Part shown: one piece after another, positions 52,286-61,412 of the stretch
Layout of the letters: each line of letters opens with the position of its first letter
Position numbering within the stretch: the stretch's first letter is position 1
Source: Lentzea fradiae
GTDB lineage: Bacteria; Actinomycetota; Actinomycetes; Mycobacteriales; Pseudonocardiaceae
Length of the DNA: 64,000 nt
Assembly: GCF_900100955.1 (NCBI RefSeq)
Contig: NZ_FNCC01000009.1
Coordinates: 310,001 to 374,000, forward strand
Direction of reading: 5' to 3'
Made by a program: the position numbers and the translations under genes
The notes under the pieces: model-generated
What the model saw: the letters and a program-made list of their open reading frames with translations, nothing else
Database searches by the model: none
What the model was told of the DNA's origin: nothing

Positions 52286-54538
52286 CTAGGCGGTCGTGCA
52301 GGTGCCCCCGTTCAGCGTGAACGACGACGGTGCCGGGTTCGAGCCGCTGTGCGTGCCGTTGAAGCCGATGCCGGTCGACGCGTTCGGCGCGAGCGCGCCG
52401 TTCCACTCCAGGTTCTTCGCGGTCACACCGGTGCCGGACTGGGCGAACGTCGCTCCCCAGCCGGGCAGCGTCACGCGCTGGCCGTTGGCGTAGCTGAACG
52501 CGAGCGTCCACCCGTTGAGCGCGGTGGTGCCGGTGTTGGTGATCGTGATGCTCGCGGTGAACCCGCCGCCCCCGCCCCAGTCCTGAGCGGAGTAGGCGAC
52601 CTTGCACGACCCGGTGCCGCCGCCGCTCGTGGTCGCGGAGCCGATGCCGGACAAGGCCGAGACGTTGCCCGCCGCGTCCCTCGCGCGCACCTGGTACCGG
52701 TAGGTGGTCGACGGGGTCAGGCCGCTGTCGGTGAAAGTGGCCGTGGTGGTGATGCCGGCCGTGGTGAACGAGCCGTTGCCCACCGCGCGAAGCACCTCGT
52801 AGCCGGTCACACCGACGTTGTCGGTCGACGCCGTCCAGCTGAGCGTGAGACCGGTCGAGGTGATGCCGGACGCCGTGGGCGTGCCAGGCGTCGTCGGCGC
52901 CTCCGTGTCGCCGCCACCGCCGCTGTAGATCTTGGCCTCCTTCGACGTCTGGCGGACACCGTTGGCACCGTTGAGGAACCGCTCGCCCCACGGCGTGAGG
53001 CTGCTGGGGTCGAAGGAGTTCGTCATGTCGAGGTAGCCGACGTCGCTGCTGTTGCCGCTCCACGACCAGCCGAGGTACCCGAGACCGCGGGCCTGCGCCT
53101 GGGCCATGATCGTGTCCTCGTCGGGGTCGCCGTCGCTGTGGTCGTGCCCGAACTCCCCCACCGCCAGGGGCAGACCGGCGGTCCGGAACGCGTCGAAGTA
53201 GGCGTTGACCTTGTCCGCGGTGTTGTAGACGCCGTACATGTGGATGGAGAACACGGTGTTGCGCAACGGGTCCGCGGCCAGCACCGACGCCGCGTTGTCG
53301 CGCATGATGCCGCCCCAGTCCTGGCCCCACATCGGGGCGTCGGCCATCAGCAGGTGCTGCAACCCGGCGCCGCGCAGCCGGTTGACGGCACTGCTGGTGG
53401 CGCTCGCCCAGGTGGCGCTCACCTCCTGGTTGTTGCCGAACGGCTCGTTGCCCAGGTTGATGACGACGTAGTCCTCCTGGCCCTTCAACGCGTTCGCCAC
53501 GCCGATCCAGTACGTCGCCGCCTGGTCGAGTGATGCCGCACCGCTCTGCTCGCCGTAGCCGGTGGTGTCGTGCACCTCCAGCACGCAGATCAGCTTCGAC
53601 TGCTTGCACAGCGAGACGACGTTCGACACCTCCGCCGCCGAGGTCGGGCCCCACCGCTGGCCGCTGCCGAGCACGACCCGCACCGTGTTGGCGCCGAAGG
53701 ACTTGATGTCCGCGAACGCCCTGGTCTGCGTCTGGTACCAGACGTGCGCGTGGTTGACGCCGCGCATGACGAACGGGGTGCCGTCGCCCTCGACGACCTG
53801 CGTGCCCTGGACGTGCAGGCCGATCGCCGGTGCCCCGCCGCCGAGCGCCGCCACGACCGCCGGGTACCAGCGGTTCTCGATCTTCTGGATGCCGGTGGTG
53901 CTGTTGGGGTGCACGCCGTCGGTGGTGTCGGCCGCGGTGTTGAACCCGGTCCACTGGTCGACGACGGTGATCGGGGACGCCGCGGTGCTGTTGGCCCGCG
54001 CCCAGCCGGGGATCAGGTTGTTCAGGTCGACGACCCGCTGCGCGCACGCCGAGCAGTTGGCCGGGGTCATCGGGATGATCTGGGCGACGAGGAGCTTGAT
54101 CGACGGGTTGCTCGCCCGCATCTGGCCGAGCATCGTCGTGTAGGCGTTGATGATCGTGCTCGCGGGGACGTTGCTCCACACGTCGTTGGTGCCGAGGTGC
54201 ATCAGCACGACGTCCGGCCGCGCGGAGGCGAGCCAGCCGGGCAGCCGGTTGTCCCGCACGATGTTCGTGGCCAGGATGCCGCCGTGGCCCTCGTTGTCGC
54301 CGTCGTAGGTGAAGCCGCAGCCCGGTGCGGGCAGCGAGCCGACGAAGTCGACGTCGTGCCCGGTTTCCTGCAGGTGCCTCCAGAGCAACGCCCGCCAGCA
54401 GCCCGGTGACCCCGTGATGGAGTCACCCAGCGCCATGATCCGCGCCGGGGCCGCGGACGCGGTGACAGCCGTGGGGATGACCGCGCAGGCGGCGAGGAGC
54501 AGCCCGGCCAGCACGGCCCGGAGAAGTCGCAAGGCCAC
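52286..54538 (-). CDS. Secreted modular esterase-GH5 mannanase-Fn3-CBM2 protein
   Basis: A 750-residue exported protein with four modules. A signal peptide ends near residue 29. Residues about 32-230 are a CE3-like SGNH esterase (IMALGDSITG with Ser40, MHLGTNDVW, DGVHPN). Residues about 235-540 are a GH5 barrel of the bacterial beta-mannanase kind (FVMRGVNHAHVWY, VLEVHDTTGYGE) with acid/base Glu365 in NLGNEPFG and nucleophile Glu462 in VGEFGHD. An Fn3 domain (TPGTPTASGITSTGLTLSWTAS) leads to a CBM2 with terminal cysteines (CKVAYSAQDWGGGGGF...GGTC). It likely deacetylates and cuts acetyl-mannan bound near cellulose. GTG 54538 follows AGGAGG. Confidence 0.88.
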   Translation of the reverse strand: MALRLLRAVLAGLLLAACAVIPTAVTASAAPARIMALGDSITGSPGCWRALLWRHLQETGHDVDFVGSLPAPGCGFTYDGDNEGHGGILATNIVRDNRLPGWLASARPDVVLMHLGTNDVWSNVPASTIINAYTTMLGQMRASNPSIKLLVAQIIPMTPANCSACAQRVVDLNNLIPGWARANSTAASPITVVDQWTGFNTAADTTDGVHPNSTTGIQKIENRWYPAVVAALGGGAPAIGLHVQGTQVVEGDGTPFVMRGVNHAHVWYQTQTRAFADIKSFGANTVRVVLGSGQRWGPTSAAEVSNVVSLCKQSKLICVLEVHDTTGYGEQSGAASLDQAATYWIGVANALKGQEDYVVINLGNEPFGNNQEVSATWASATSSAVNRLRGAGLQHLLMADAPMWGQDWGGIMRDNAASVLAADPLRNTVFSIHMYGVYNTADKVNAYFDAFRTAGLPLAVGEFGHDHSDGDPDEDTIMAQAQARGLGYLGWSWSGNSSDVGYLDMTNSFDPSSLTPWGERFLNGANGVRQTSKEAKIYSGGGGDTEAPTTPGTPTASGITSTGLTLSWTASTDNVGVTGYEVLRAVGNGSFTTAGITTTATFTDSGLTPSTTYRYQVRARDAAGNVSALSGIGSATTSGGGTGSCKVAYSAQDWGGGGGFTASITITNTGTTALNGWTLAFSYANGQRVTLPGWGATFAQSGTGVTAKNLEWNGALAPNASTGIGFNGTHSGSNPAPSSFTLNGGTCTTA

Positions 54539-54583
54539 GAAGACCTCCTGGGAAGAGGGATGCCGAGGTGGATGTCCGATTTC

Positions 54584-54610
54584 CGGGAGCGCTCCCAGAA
54601 CCGGACACTA
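54584..54610 (-). promoter_or_regulatory. Mannanase promoter with CebR-type box
   Basis: The perfect 12-base dyad GGGAGCGCTCCC (54585-54596), flanked to give 13 of 14 matches to the streptomycete CebR box TGGGAGCGCTCCCA. A -10-like TAGTGT (minus strand 54610-54605) lies just upstream, so the box spans the expected start site. Confidence 0.7.
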
Positions 54611-54691
54611 GCCAGCCGATGACCGGGTGACACCGCCGGTTGGCCCACCGCGCGAACCTGTCCGCTGCGGACAAGGACGCGCGGCCGGCGG

Positions 54692-55687
54692 TCAGCGCGG
54701 TACCGAGCTGGCCCGGCTGGAGAGCTTGGGCGCCAACAGGGTCAGCGCCGGAGCGGGCACACCCGCGAGACGGGCGGCGAGCAGCTCGACGGCCCGCCTG
54801 CCGAGCTCCTCCGCGGGCAGCTGGACCGACGTCAGCTGGCGTTGCTCGGCGTACTCGTCCGGGCAGATCGCCACGACCGCGACGTCCTCCGGCACCTTGC
54901 GGCCCAGCGCCCGCAGACCGGCCACGACCCAGCCCAGCGCGGCCTCGTTGTGCACGACCAGTCCGGTCATCGCGGGCTGTGCGCGCAGCAGGGCGCGCAA
55001 CGCCCCGAGCACCGACTCGTAGTCGTCCTCGGCGGGCAGGGCGGTCGAGGCGATCCCCCTGCGCATGGCCGCGGCGCCGAAGCCCGCCATCGTGCGCTGC
55101 GCGTACCCGGTGTTGCGCTGGTAGACGACGCTCGGGGCGCCGAGGAACCCGACGTGCCGGTGGCCGAGGCCGACGAGGTGCTCGACGCACCGCGCGCCCG
55201 CCGCCTCGAAGTCCAGGTCGACGCACACCAGCCCCTTGGCCGCCGCCGGGCGTCCGATGAGGACGGACGGCTGCGGCATCTCGCGCAGCGGCGGGACCCG
55301 CACGTCGTCCAGCTCCACGTCCATCACCAGGAACCCGTCGGCCCTGGCACCGGCCGCGACCCGCCGCAGGCCCTCCGCGCCCTGGTCCGCGGTCATGATC
55401 AGCACGTCCATGTCGTGCCGCCGGGCCGCGGTGACCACCGAGGTCACGATCCGCATCTGCGCGGGCAGGTGCACGCCGGGCCGCAGCGGCAGCACCAGCG
55501 CCACCACGTTCGCCCTGTTGCCCGCGAACGCTCTCGCTCCGGCGTGCGGGTGGTAGCCCAGCTGGCGGATGCTCTCCCGCACCCTCGACCGGGTCCGCGG
55601 CGAGATGGACCTCTTGCCTGTCAGCACGTACGACACGGTGCTCGGGGCTACCCCGGCATGTTTCGCCACGTCCGCGATGGTGACCAC
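54692..55687 (-). CDS. LacI-family regulator (lyase-linked, paralogue of 59252 gene)
   Basis: A 331-residue repressor with HTH TIADVAKHAGVAPSTVSYVL, KRSISPRTRSRVRESIRQLGYHPHAGARAF and an effector domain that includes VVHNEAALGWVVAGLRALGRKVPEDVAVVAICPDEYAE. GTG 55687 has GGAGG upstream. It is divergent from the rhamnogalacturonan lyase across 250 bases and lies upstream of the mannanase gene. It is strikingly similar along its length to the regulator at 59252, so the two are paralogues flanking the lyase-esterase pair. Confidence 0.85.
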   Translation of the reverse strand: MVTIADVAKHAGVAPSTVSYVLTGKRSISPRTRSRVRESIRQLGYHPHAGARAFAGNRANVVALVLPLRPGVHLPAQMRIVTSVVTAARRHDMDVLIMTADQGAEGLRRVAAGARADGFLVMDVELDDVRVPPLREMPQPSVLIGRPAAAKGLVCVDLDFEAAGARCVEHLVGLGHRHVGFLGAPSVVYQRNTGYAQRTMAGFGAAAMRRGIASTALPAEDDYESVLGALRALLRAQPAMTGLVVHNEAALGWVVAGLRALGRKVPEDVAVVAICPDEYAEQRQLTSVQLPAEELGRRAVELLAARLAGVPAPALTLLAPKLSSRASSVPR

Positions 55688-55834
55688 GCCGGCACCTCCG
55701 GGCTCCGCGGTTCCGCGCGACCGTCTCCCCGTCGAGACCGGGTCGAACCGCTTCGAATTTCTTGGAACGTGGCACGTATCGAGACAGGCCGTCAAGAACC
55801 ACGATCGCCGTTTCGACGCGTTCGACGGACTTTT

Positions 55835-55883
55835 CGTCGAATTTACCGGCCATTCGACGGTTTATCCTGGAAAGCGCTTACCA
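55835..55883. promoter_or_regulatory. Dyads in the LacI/lyase divergent promoter region
   Basis: CGTCGAAT (55835-55842) and ATTCGACG (55852-55859) form an inverted repeat with a 9-base spacer. TGGAAAGCGCTTACCA (55868-55883) is a 16-base LacI-type dyad with one mismatched pair. One or both probably control the lyase. Confidence 0.5.
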
Positions 55884-55937
55884 CCTTCTGGCACAACGAC
55901 TTGCGCGGAGGCTGCCGCACGGTCCAGGGTAACCACC

Positions 55938-58211
55938 GTGGATCCGCGACGAAGCGCTCTGCTCCCGTTGGTGGTACTGGCCCTGGTCATCGGGCAGCCA
56001 CCCGCGTCCGCGCACGGCGGACGCCAGGACCGCGGGCTCGTCGCGGTCACCACGCCCGGCGGCGTCCACCTGAGCTGGCGGTTGCTCGGGCACGAGGCCA
56101 CCGGCGCCACCGCCACCGGCCTCGCCGGACCGGACTTCGCCGTCTACCGCGACGGCAGGCGGCTCGCGACCGTCACGGACAGCACGACGTTCACCGATCC
56201 CGCCCCCGTCCCCGGTGCGCGGTACCGGGTCGCTCCCGTCGTGCGCGGCCACGAGCTCGGACGCAGCGGCGCGGTGACGCCGTGGGCCACCACGTTCCAC
56301 GACCTGCCGCTGCGCAAGCCGCCGGGCGGTGTGACCCCGGCCGGGGAGACCTACACCTACTCCGCCAACGACGTCAGCCCGTGCGACGTGGACGGTGACG
56401 GCCGGTACGAGTACGTCGTGAAGTGGGATCCCGGCAACTCCAAGGACGTCTCGCAGGCCGGCTACACCGGCCCGGTCCACCTCGACACCTACCGGTTCGA
56501 CGGCACGTTGCTGCACCGCGTCGAGCTGGGCGTGAACATCAGGGCGGGCGCGCACTACACCCAGTTCCTCTGCTACGACTTCGACGGGGACGGACGCGCG
56601 GAGCTGATGACGAAGACCGCGCCGGGCACCAGGGACGGACGCGGCCGGTACGTCACCATGCCGCGCGAGGACGTGCGAGCCGGGTACTCCCACACCGACG
56701 ACTACCGCCTCAGTCCTGCCGGGTACCGGGCGCGTCTGATCACGACGTTCCAGGGCTGGCACGCGCATCCGGAGGTCGTGGCGGGACGCTGGCCCGCGAC
56801 GCTGGAAGAGGCGTTCGGGATCGAGCCGCGGTACGCGTACCCGTTGTCCGAACAGGACGCCGCCGCACTCGCCGACCACTTCATGGACGTCTACGCCCCG
56901 AGTCGCAGCGCCAACAACAGGCTGCGCGCGTTCGCGGGGTTCGTCGTCGACGGTCCCGAGTACCTGACGGTCTTCGACGGTGAGACGGGACGCGAGCTGC
57001 GGACCGTCCGCTACGAACCCGGTAGGCACGACGACGGCCTCATGTGGGGCGACTACGCCATGTCCCGCATCGAACCGGGCAACCGCGTGGACCGCTTCCT
57101 GTCCGCGGTCGCGTACCTCGACGGCCGCCGCCCGTCCGCCGTCTTCGCCCGCGGCTACTACACGAGGTCGACGGTGGCCGCCTACGACTGGGACGGCAGA
57201 AGACTGGCGAAGCGCTGGCTCGCCGACAGCGGCTGGGTGCCGATGACCAATCCGTTCAACGACAGCCCGCACGGCCGTGACGGCACGAACCCGAGCCACG
57301 CCGCGCTCACCACGCAGGGCGCCCACTCGATGAGCGTGGCCGACGTGGACGGCGACGGCAGGCAGGAGATCGTCTACGGCGGCGCGACCCTCGACGACGA
57401 CGGGTCGTTGCTCTACAGCTCCACCGGCGTGCTGCCACCCGGCAGCACCGAGCCGGGGGCCGTCGCCAAGGTCGGTCACGGTGATGCCCTGCACGTCACC
57501 GACATCGACCCCGCGCGACCGGGTCTGGAGATCTTCATGGTGCACGAGGGCGCGCGCAGTGCCCCGTTCGGCTACGCGCTGCGCGACGCGGCGACCGGCG
57601 CGACGATCTACGGCGCCTACTCGGGGATGGACACCGGTCGCGGCATGGTCGGCGACGTCCTCCCGGACGTGCCGGGCCTGGAGACGTGGTCGTCCATGCC
57701 CGGCGGGGAGAGCTCCGGCGGCCTGTGGAGTGCGGACGGCCGCCGGCTCGACACCCGCTCCCCCGGGACGAACATGAGCATCCGCTGGGCGGGTGACCTC
57801 ACCACGCAGATCGTCAACGGCGCCCAGGACGCGACGCCGACCGTCGACGACTGGCGGCGCGGCACCCTGCTCACCGCCACCGGCACCCGGACCAACAACG
57901 GCACCAAGGGAACCCCGTCGCTGGTGGCCGACGTGTTCGGCGACTGGCGCGAGGAACTGGTGGTGCGCACGGAGGACAGCTCGGCGCTGCGCTTCCACGT
58001 GAGCACCGAGCCGACGCGTCACAAGATGTACACGTTGATGGCCGACCGCCAGTACCGCGTCGAGGTCGCCCGTCAGCAGACGACGTACAACCAGCCGTCG
58101 TACCCCGGCTTCCACCTCGGGGCGGGCGTCGACTGGTCACGCGTTCCCCTCCCCCGGTGGTGCGGGGTACGTTCGCCAGGACCCGCACCAGAGGAGATCC
58201 AGTGCCCGTAA
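55938..58211 (+). CDS. Secreted rhamnogalacturonan lyase (PL11)
   Basis: A 757-residue exported lyase that cuts the galacturonate-rhamnose backbone of rhamnogalacturonan I by beta-elimination. Signal peptide ends PASAHG. A small beta domain (VHLSWRLLGHEATG, FAVYRDGRRLATV) precedes the eight-bladed propeller, with calcium-type repeats such as DVDGDGRYEYVVKWDPGNSKD, FDGDGRAELMTKTAPGT and DVDGDGRQEIVYGG. Late marks are FGDWREELVVR and YNQPSYPGFHLGAG. GTG 55938 has AGGG upstream. Its stop overlaps the next gene by 10 bases. Products contain terminal rhamnose sites for the GH78 enzyme. Confidence 0.93.
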   Translation: MDPRRSALLPLVVLALVIGQPPASAHGGRQDRGLVAVTTPGGVHLSWRLLGHEATGATATGLAGPDFAVYRDGRRLATVTDSTTFTDPAPVPGARYRVAPVVRGHELGRSGAVTPWATTFHDLPLRKPPGGVTPAGETYTYSANDVSPCDVDGDGRYEYVVKWDPGNSKDVSQAGYTGPVHLDTYRFDGTLLHRVELGVNIRAGAHYTQFLCYDFDGDGRAELMTKTAPGTRDGRGRYVTMPREDVRAGYSHTDDYRLSPAGYRARLITTFQGWHAHPEVVAGRWPATLEEAFGIEPRYAYPLSEQDAAALADHFMDVYAPSRSANNRLRAFAGFVVDGPEYLTVFDGETGRELRTVRYEPGRHDDGLMWGDYAMSRIEPGNRVDRFLSAVAYLDGRRPSAVFARGYYTRSTVAAYDWDGRRLAKRWLADSGWVPMTNPFNDSPHGRDGTNPSHAALTTQGAHSMSVADVDGDGRQEIVYGGATLDDDGSLLYSSTGVLPPGSTEPGAVAKVGHGDALHVTDIDPARPGLEIFMVHEGARSAPFGYALRDAATGATIYGAYSGMDTGRGMVGDVLPDVPGLETWSSMPGGESSGGLWSADGRRLDTRSPGTNMSIRWAGDLTTQIVNGAQDATPTVDDWRRGTLLTATGTRTNNGTKGTPSLVADVFGDWREELVVRTEDSSALRFHVSTEPTRHKMYTLMADRQYRVEVARQQTTYNQPSYPGFHLGAGVDWSRVPLPRWCGVRSPGPAPEEIQCP

Positions 58212-59167
58212 TCGACCTGTCGGAAGAAGAGCTGCGACTGCACCGCGTCACGACGCCGGAGCCCGCGGACCTCGACGAGTGGTGGGCGGCCCACCTCGCG
58301 AAGACCACCGCCGCGGCGACGCCGACGTCGCTGACCCGGCACGAGCCCGAGCTGTACGGGCCGCTGGAAGTGCACGACGTGGAGTTCTCCGGCGCGCACG
58401 GTCACCGCGTCCGCGGCTGGTTCCTGCGCCCGCGGAGCGACGAGCCGCTGCCGGTCGTCGTCACCTACATCGGGTACGGCGGCGGACGCGGTCTCCCGGC
58501 CCAGCACACGCTGCTGCCCAGCGCGGGCTACGCCGTGTTCGTCATGGACAGCCGCGGCCAGGGCGGCCAGTGGTCGGTGGGCGCCACCGGCGACGCGGGC
58601 GCGGGCACCGGCCCCGAGCACCCCGGCGTGATGACCAGGGGCATCTCCAGCCCCGACGACTACTACTACACCCGGCTCTTCCTCGACGCCGCACGGGCCG
58701 TGGACGTCGCGGCCGAGCTGCCGGGCGTCGACCCCGGCCGCATCGGCGTCACCGGGGGCAGCCAGGGTGGCGCGCTCGCCCTCGCCGCCTCGGCGCTGCG
58801 CCCCGGCCAGGTCAAGGTGTGCCACTCCGACGTGCCGTTCCTGTGCGACCTGCACCGCGCCATCCACATCGGCACCACCCGGCCGTACACCGAGATCAGC
58901 GACTTCCTCGCACAGCACGACGCGCTGGTGCCGACGGTGCTGCGGACGCTGCAGTACGTCGACTGCGCGCTGCTGGCCCGCCGGATCACCGCGGCGTCGC
59001 TGCTCAGCGTCGGTCTGATGGACGAGACGTGCCCACCGTCCACTGTGTACGCCGCGTACCACGAGATCAGCGCCCCCAAGGAGATGACGGTGTCGCGGTT
59101 CGGCAAGCACACGACGCCCACCAGCCACGTGGAGACGCAGCTGCGCCACTTCCGCGACCACCTGTAG
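58202..59167 (+). CDS. CE7 acetyl-xylan/oligosaccharide esterase
   Basis: A 321-residue alpha/beta hydrolase with no signal peptide, so probably cytoplasmic, as other CE7 enzymes. Motifs: YIGYGGGRGLP, DSRGQGGQ, GGSQGG with nucleophile Ser187, MDETCPPS with Asp274 and a terminal histidine near His303. It should deacetylate imported oligosaccharides. GTG 58202 with GAGGAG overlaps the lyase stop, indicating coupling. Given that neighbour, acetylated rhamnogalacturonan fragments are a likely substrate. Confidence 0.9.
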   Translation: MPVIDLSEEELRLHRVTTPEPADLDEWWAAHLAKTTAAATPTSLTRHEPELYGPLEVHDVEFSGAHGHRVRGWFLRPRSDEPLPVVVTYIGYGGGRGLPAQHTLLPSAGYAVFVMDSRGQGGQWSVGATGDAGAGTGPEHPGVMTRGISSPDDYYYTRLFLDAARAVDVAAELPGVDPGRIGVTGGSQGGALALAASALRPGQVKVCHSDVPFLCDLHRAIHIGTTRPYTEISDFLAQHDALVPTVLRTLQYVDCALLARRITAASLLSVGLMDETCPPSTVYAAYHEISAPKEMTVSRFGKHTTPTSHVETQLRHFRDHL

Positions 59168-59251
59168 TCGCCCGACCCCGGAGCGTCCCGATGTTGTTCT
59201 GGGCGAAACGACTGGTTATCGTTGCGCGCCACGACCCTGCGGGAGGCCCGG

Positions 59252-60253
59252 TTGATCACGATCAAGGACGTCGCCAGGCACGCGGGTGTGTCCATGAGCA
59301 CGGTGTCGTACGTCCTGAGCGGGAAGAGGCCGATCTCGCCCGCGACGTCGCACCGCGTGCGGCGCAGCATCCGCGAGCTCGGCTTCCACCCGCACGCGGG
59401 CGCGCGGGCGCTGGCGAGCAGCCGCACCCGCGTCCTCGCCCTCGTCGTTCCACTGAGGACGGACCTCGACCTGCCGGTGATCATGCAGTTCGTGACGTCG
59501 ATCCTGACGACGGCCCGCGCGCACGACCACGACGTCCTGCTGCTGACGAAGGAGTCCGGAGCCGACGAGGTGCACCGCGTGATCGCCTCGTCGCGCGCCG
59601 ACGCGGTGCTGGTGATGGACGTCGAGGCGGACGACCCCCGCCTGCCGTCGCTGCGCGCGCTGGAGGTGCCGGTCGTGCTGGTCGGCGTGCCGGCCGACGC
59701 CTCCGGGCTGAGCTGCGTCGACCTCGACTTCACCGCGAGCGGCGCGCGGATGGTGGCGCACCTGGCCGACCTGGGACACCGGTCGATCGGGATGGTCGGG
59801 TCCCCGCCCGCCGTCTACGAACGCGGAACCGGTTACGCGTCCAGGTTCCTGGCCGGTGTCACGGACTGCGCGCGGCGGCGCGGGGTCGAGGTGCACGTGC
59901 ACCCGTGCGCGCCCACGCAGTCCGCGCTCAGCGAGTGCCTGTACGACCTGCTGCGACCGGACCGGGCCATCACCGGGCTCATCGTGCACAACGAGGCCGT
60001 GCTCGGTGGTCTCGTGCAGGAGCTGCGCCGCCGCGGCCGCCGGGTGCCGGAGGATCTGTCGGTGATCGCGCTGTGCCCCGACACGACGGCCGCGGCCCAG
60101 CAGGTGCCGCTCACGTCGATCGCCGTGCCCGCCGCGGAGGTGGGCGTGATCGCGGTGGAGACGCTGATGCGCGGGCTCGCGGGTGAGCGCTCCCACGGCG
60201 TCCGCCTGCTCGCCCCGCACCTGACCGAACGCGGGAGCACGGCGGTCAGGTGA
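59252..60253 (+). CDS. LacI-family regulator (paralogue of 54692 gene)
   Basis: A 333-residue repressor starting at TTG 59252 with GGGAGG 5 bases upstream. HTH TIKDVARHAGVSMSTVSYVL and KRPISPATSHRVRRSIRELGFHPHAGARAL closely parallel the regulator at 54692. The effector part shows LIVHNEAVLGGLVQELRRRGRRVPEDLSVIALCPD. It lies 84 bases after the CE7 gene on the same strand. The ligand is unknown; an oligosaccharide of pectin is a reasonable guess. Confidence 0.84.
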   Translation: MITIKDVARHAGVSMSTVSYVLSGKRPISPATSHRVRRSIRELGFHPHAGARALASSRTRVLALVVPLRTDLDLPVIMQFVTSILTTARAHDHDVLLLTKESGADEVHRVIASSRADAVLVMDVEADDPRLPSLRALEVPVVLVGVPADASGLSCVDLDFTASGARMVAHLADLGHRSIGMVGSPPAVYERGTGYASRFLAGVTDCARRRGVEVHVHPCAPTQSALSECLYDLLRPDRAITGLIVHNEAVLGGLVQELRRRGRRVPEDLSVIALCPDTTAAAQQVPLTSIAVPAAEVGVIAVETLMRGLAGERSHGVRLLAPHLTERGSTAVR

Positions 60254-60320
60254 CGTCCGTTCCGGCGACGGAAGGTCACCGGGGAGTTGCGCTTCGTCGC
60301 CGAACGTCCCACCCTGGACT

Positions 60321-60401
60321 TCGAAAACGATTTCGACAGCAGGCCGATTTGTCGAACAAGTCGTCGAACGGACTGTCGAATCTCGTTCGAAAGGGTTTCG
60401 A
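60321..60401 (+). promoter_or_regulatory. Cluster of TCGAA dyads covering the start of the next LacI gene
   Basis: TCGAAAACGATTTCGA (60321-60336) and TCGAAAGGGTTTCGA (60387-60401) are inverted repeats with 4- and 3-base spacers. The second covers the SD and the A of the ATG. Further GTCGAA motifs lie between. This looks like an autoregulatory site. Confidence 0.55.
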
Positions 60402-61411
60402 TGGGCAGGCGGCGGTCGGAAGCGGTGACGCTCGGGGACGTGGCGAGACTCGCCGGCGTGTCCATCGCCACCGCGTCGAAGGCGATCAACGACCGCGGCG
60501 AGGTCGCGGCCACGACACGGGCGCGCGTGCTGCGGGCGGCGGCCGAGCTGGCCTTCCAGCCCAACCCGATGGCGCAGGGACTGGTCGCGGGCCGCACCCG
60601 TGCGGTCGGCGTGCTCACCGACGAGCTCGACGGCCAGTTCACCGTCCCGGTCCTGCTGGGAGCCGAGAAGGCGCTGGCGGACCTGGAGATGTCGGTGCTG
60701 TTGTGCGACACGCGCGGCGACACCATCCGGCGCAACCACCACATCCGCACGTTGCTGGCCCGCCAGGTCGACGGCTTCATCGTCGTCGGCGACAGCGACG
60801 ACATCCGCGCGTCGCTGACCGCCGAGCTACCGGTCCCGGTGGTGTACGTGCACTGCCGGTCGACCGGCCACGGCGACCTCAGCCTGGTGCCCGACGACGA
60901 GGGCGCCGTCCGGCTGGCGGTCGAGCACCTGCTCGCGTTGCGGCGCAGGAACATCGGCCACATCACCGGACCGCAGTCGTGCCGCGCCGCGCGCGACCGG
61001 GCCGCCACCACGTCCGCCGTCCTGTCCGAGCACGGCCTGACCCTCGCGGGCGGTCACGCCCTGCACGGCGAGTGGTCGCAGCGCTGGGGCCGCCAGGCCG
61101 CCCGGCTGCTCATCGCGACGGCACCGGAGACCGACGCCGTGTTCTGCGGCAACGACCGGATCGCGAGCGGTGTCGCGCAGGAGCTGGCCGGGCTGGGCAG
61201 ACGGGTGCCGGAGGACGTCGCGATCGTCGGGTACGGCAACAGGGAGATCTTCGCCGCCGACTGCTCCCCGCCGCTCACCACGGTCGACCTCGGCCTGCCG
61301 TTGCTGGGCGAGGCCGCGGTGGCGCACCTGGTCGCCGCGATGGCCGGAACGCCGTCGTCCGGGGTGATCCGCCAGCCGTGCCGCCTGGTGCTGCGCGAGT
61401 CGACGGCGTGA
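60401..61411 (+). CDS. LacI-family regulator
   Basis: A 336-residue repressor with HTH TLGDVARLAGVSIATASKAI and hinge NPMAQGLVAG. The effector domain has VLTDELDGQFTVPVLLGAEKAL and VAIVGYGNREIFAADCSPPLTTVDLG. ATG 60401 follows AAAGGG. It belongs to a different subgroup than the two preceding paralogues. Its stop is separated from the convergent cupin gene stop by one base. That operon, starting beyond the window, is a candidate target. Confidence 0.85.
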   Translation: MGRRRSEAVTLGDVARLAGVSIATASKAINDRGEVAATTRARVLRAAAELAFQPNPMAQGLVAGRTRAVGVLTDELDGQFTVPVLLGAEKALADLEMSVLLCDTRGDTIRRNHHIRTLLARQVDGFIVVGDSDDIRASLTAELPVPVVYVHCRSTGHGDLSLVPDDEGAVRLAVEHLLALRRRNIGHITGPQSCRAARDRAATTSAVLSEHGLTLAGGHALHGEWSQRWGRQAARLLIATAPETDAVFCGNDRIASGVAQELAGLGRRVPEDVAIVGYGNREIFAADCSPPLTTVDLGLPLLGEAAVAHLVAAMAGTPSSGVIRQPCRLVLRESTA

Positions 61412-61412
61412 C

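Noticed and set aside
59214-59225. GTTATCGTTGCG upstream of the 59252 LacI gene as a further ara operator
   Set aside because: Only one half matches the ara operator (8 of 12), and it has no dyad symmetry.
60182-60195. GGTGAGCGCTCCCA, 12 of 14 matches to the CebR box
   Set aside because: It lies inside the coding end of the 59252 LacI gene with no promoter or gene start nearby, so chance similarity in GC-rich coding DNA is more likely.
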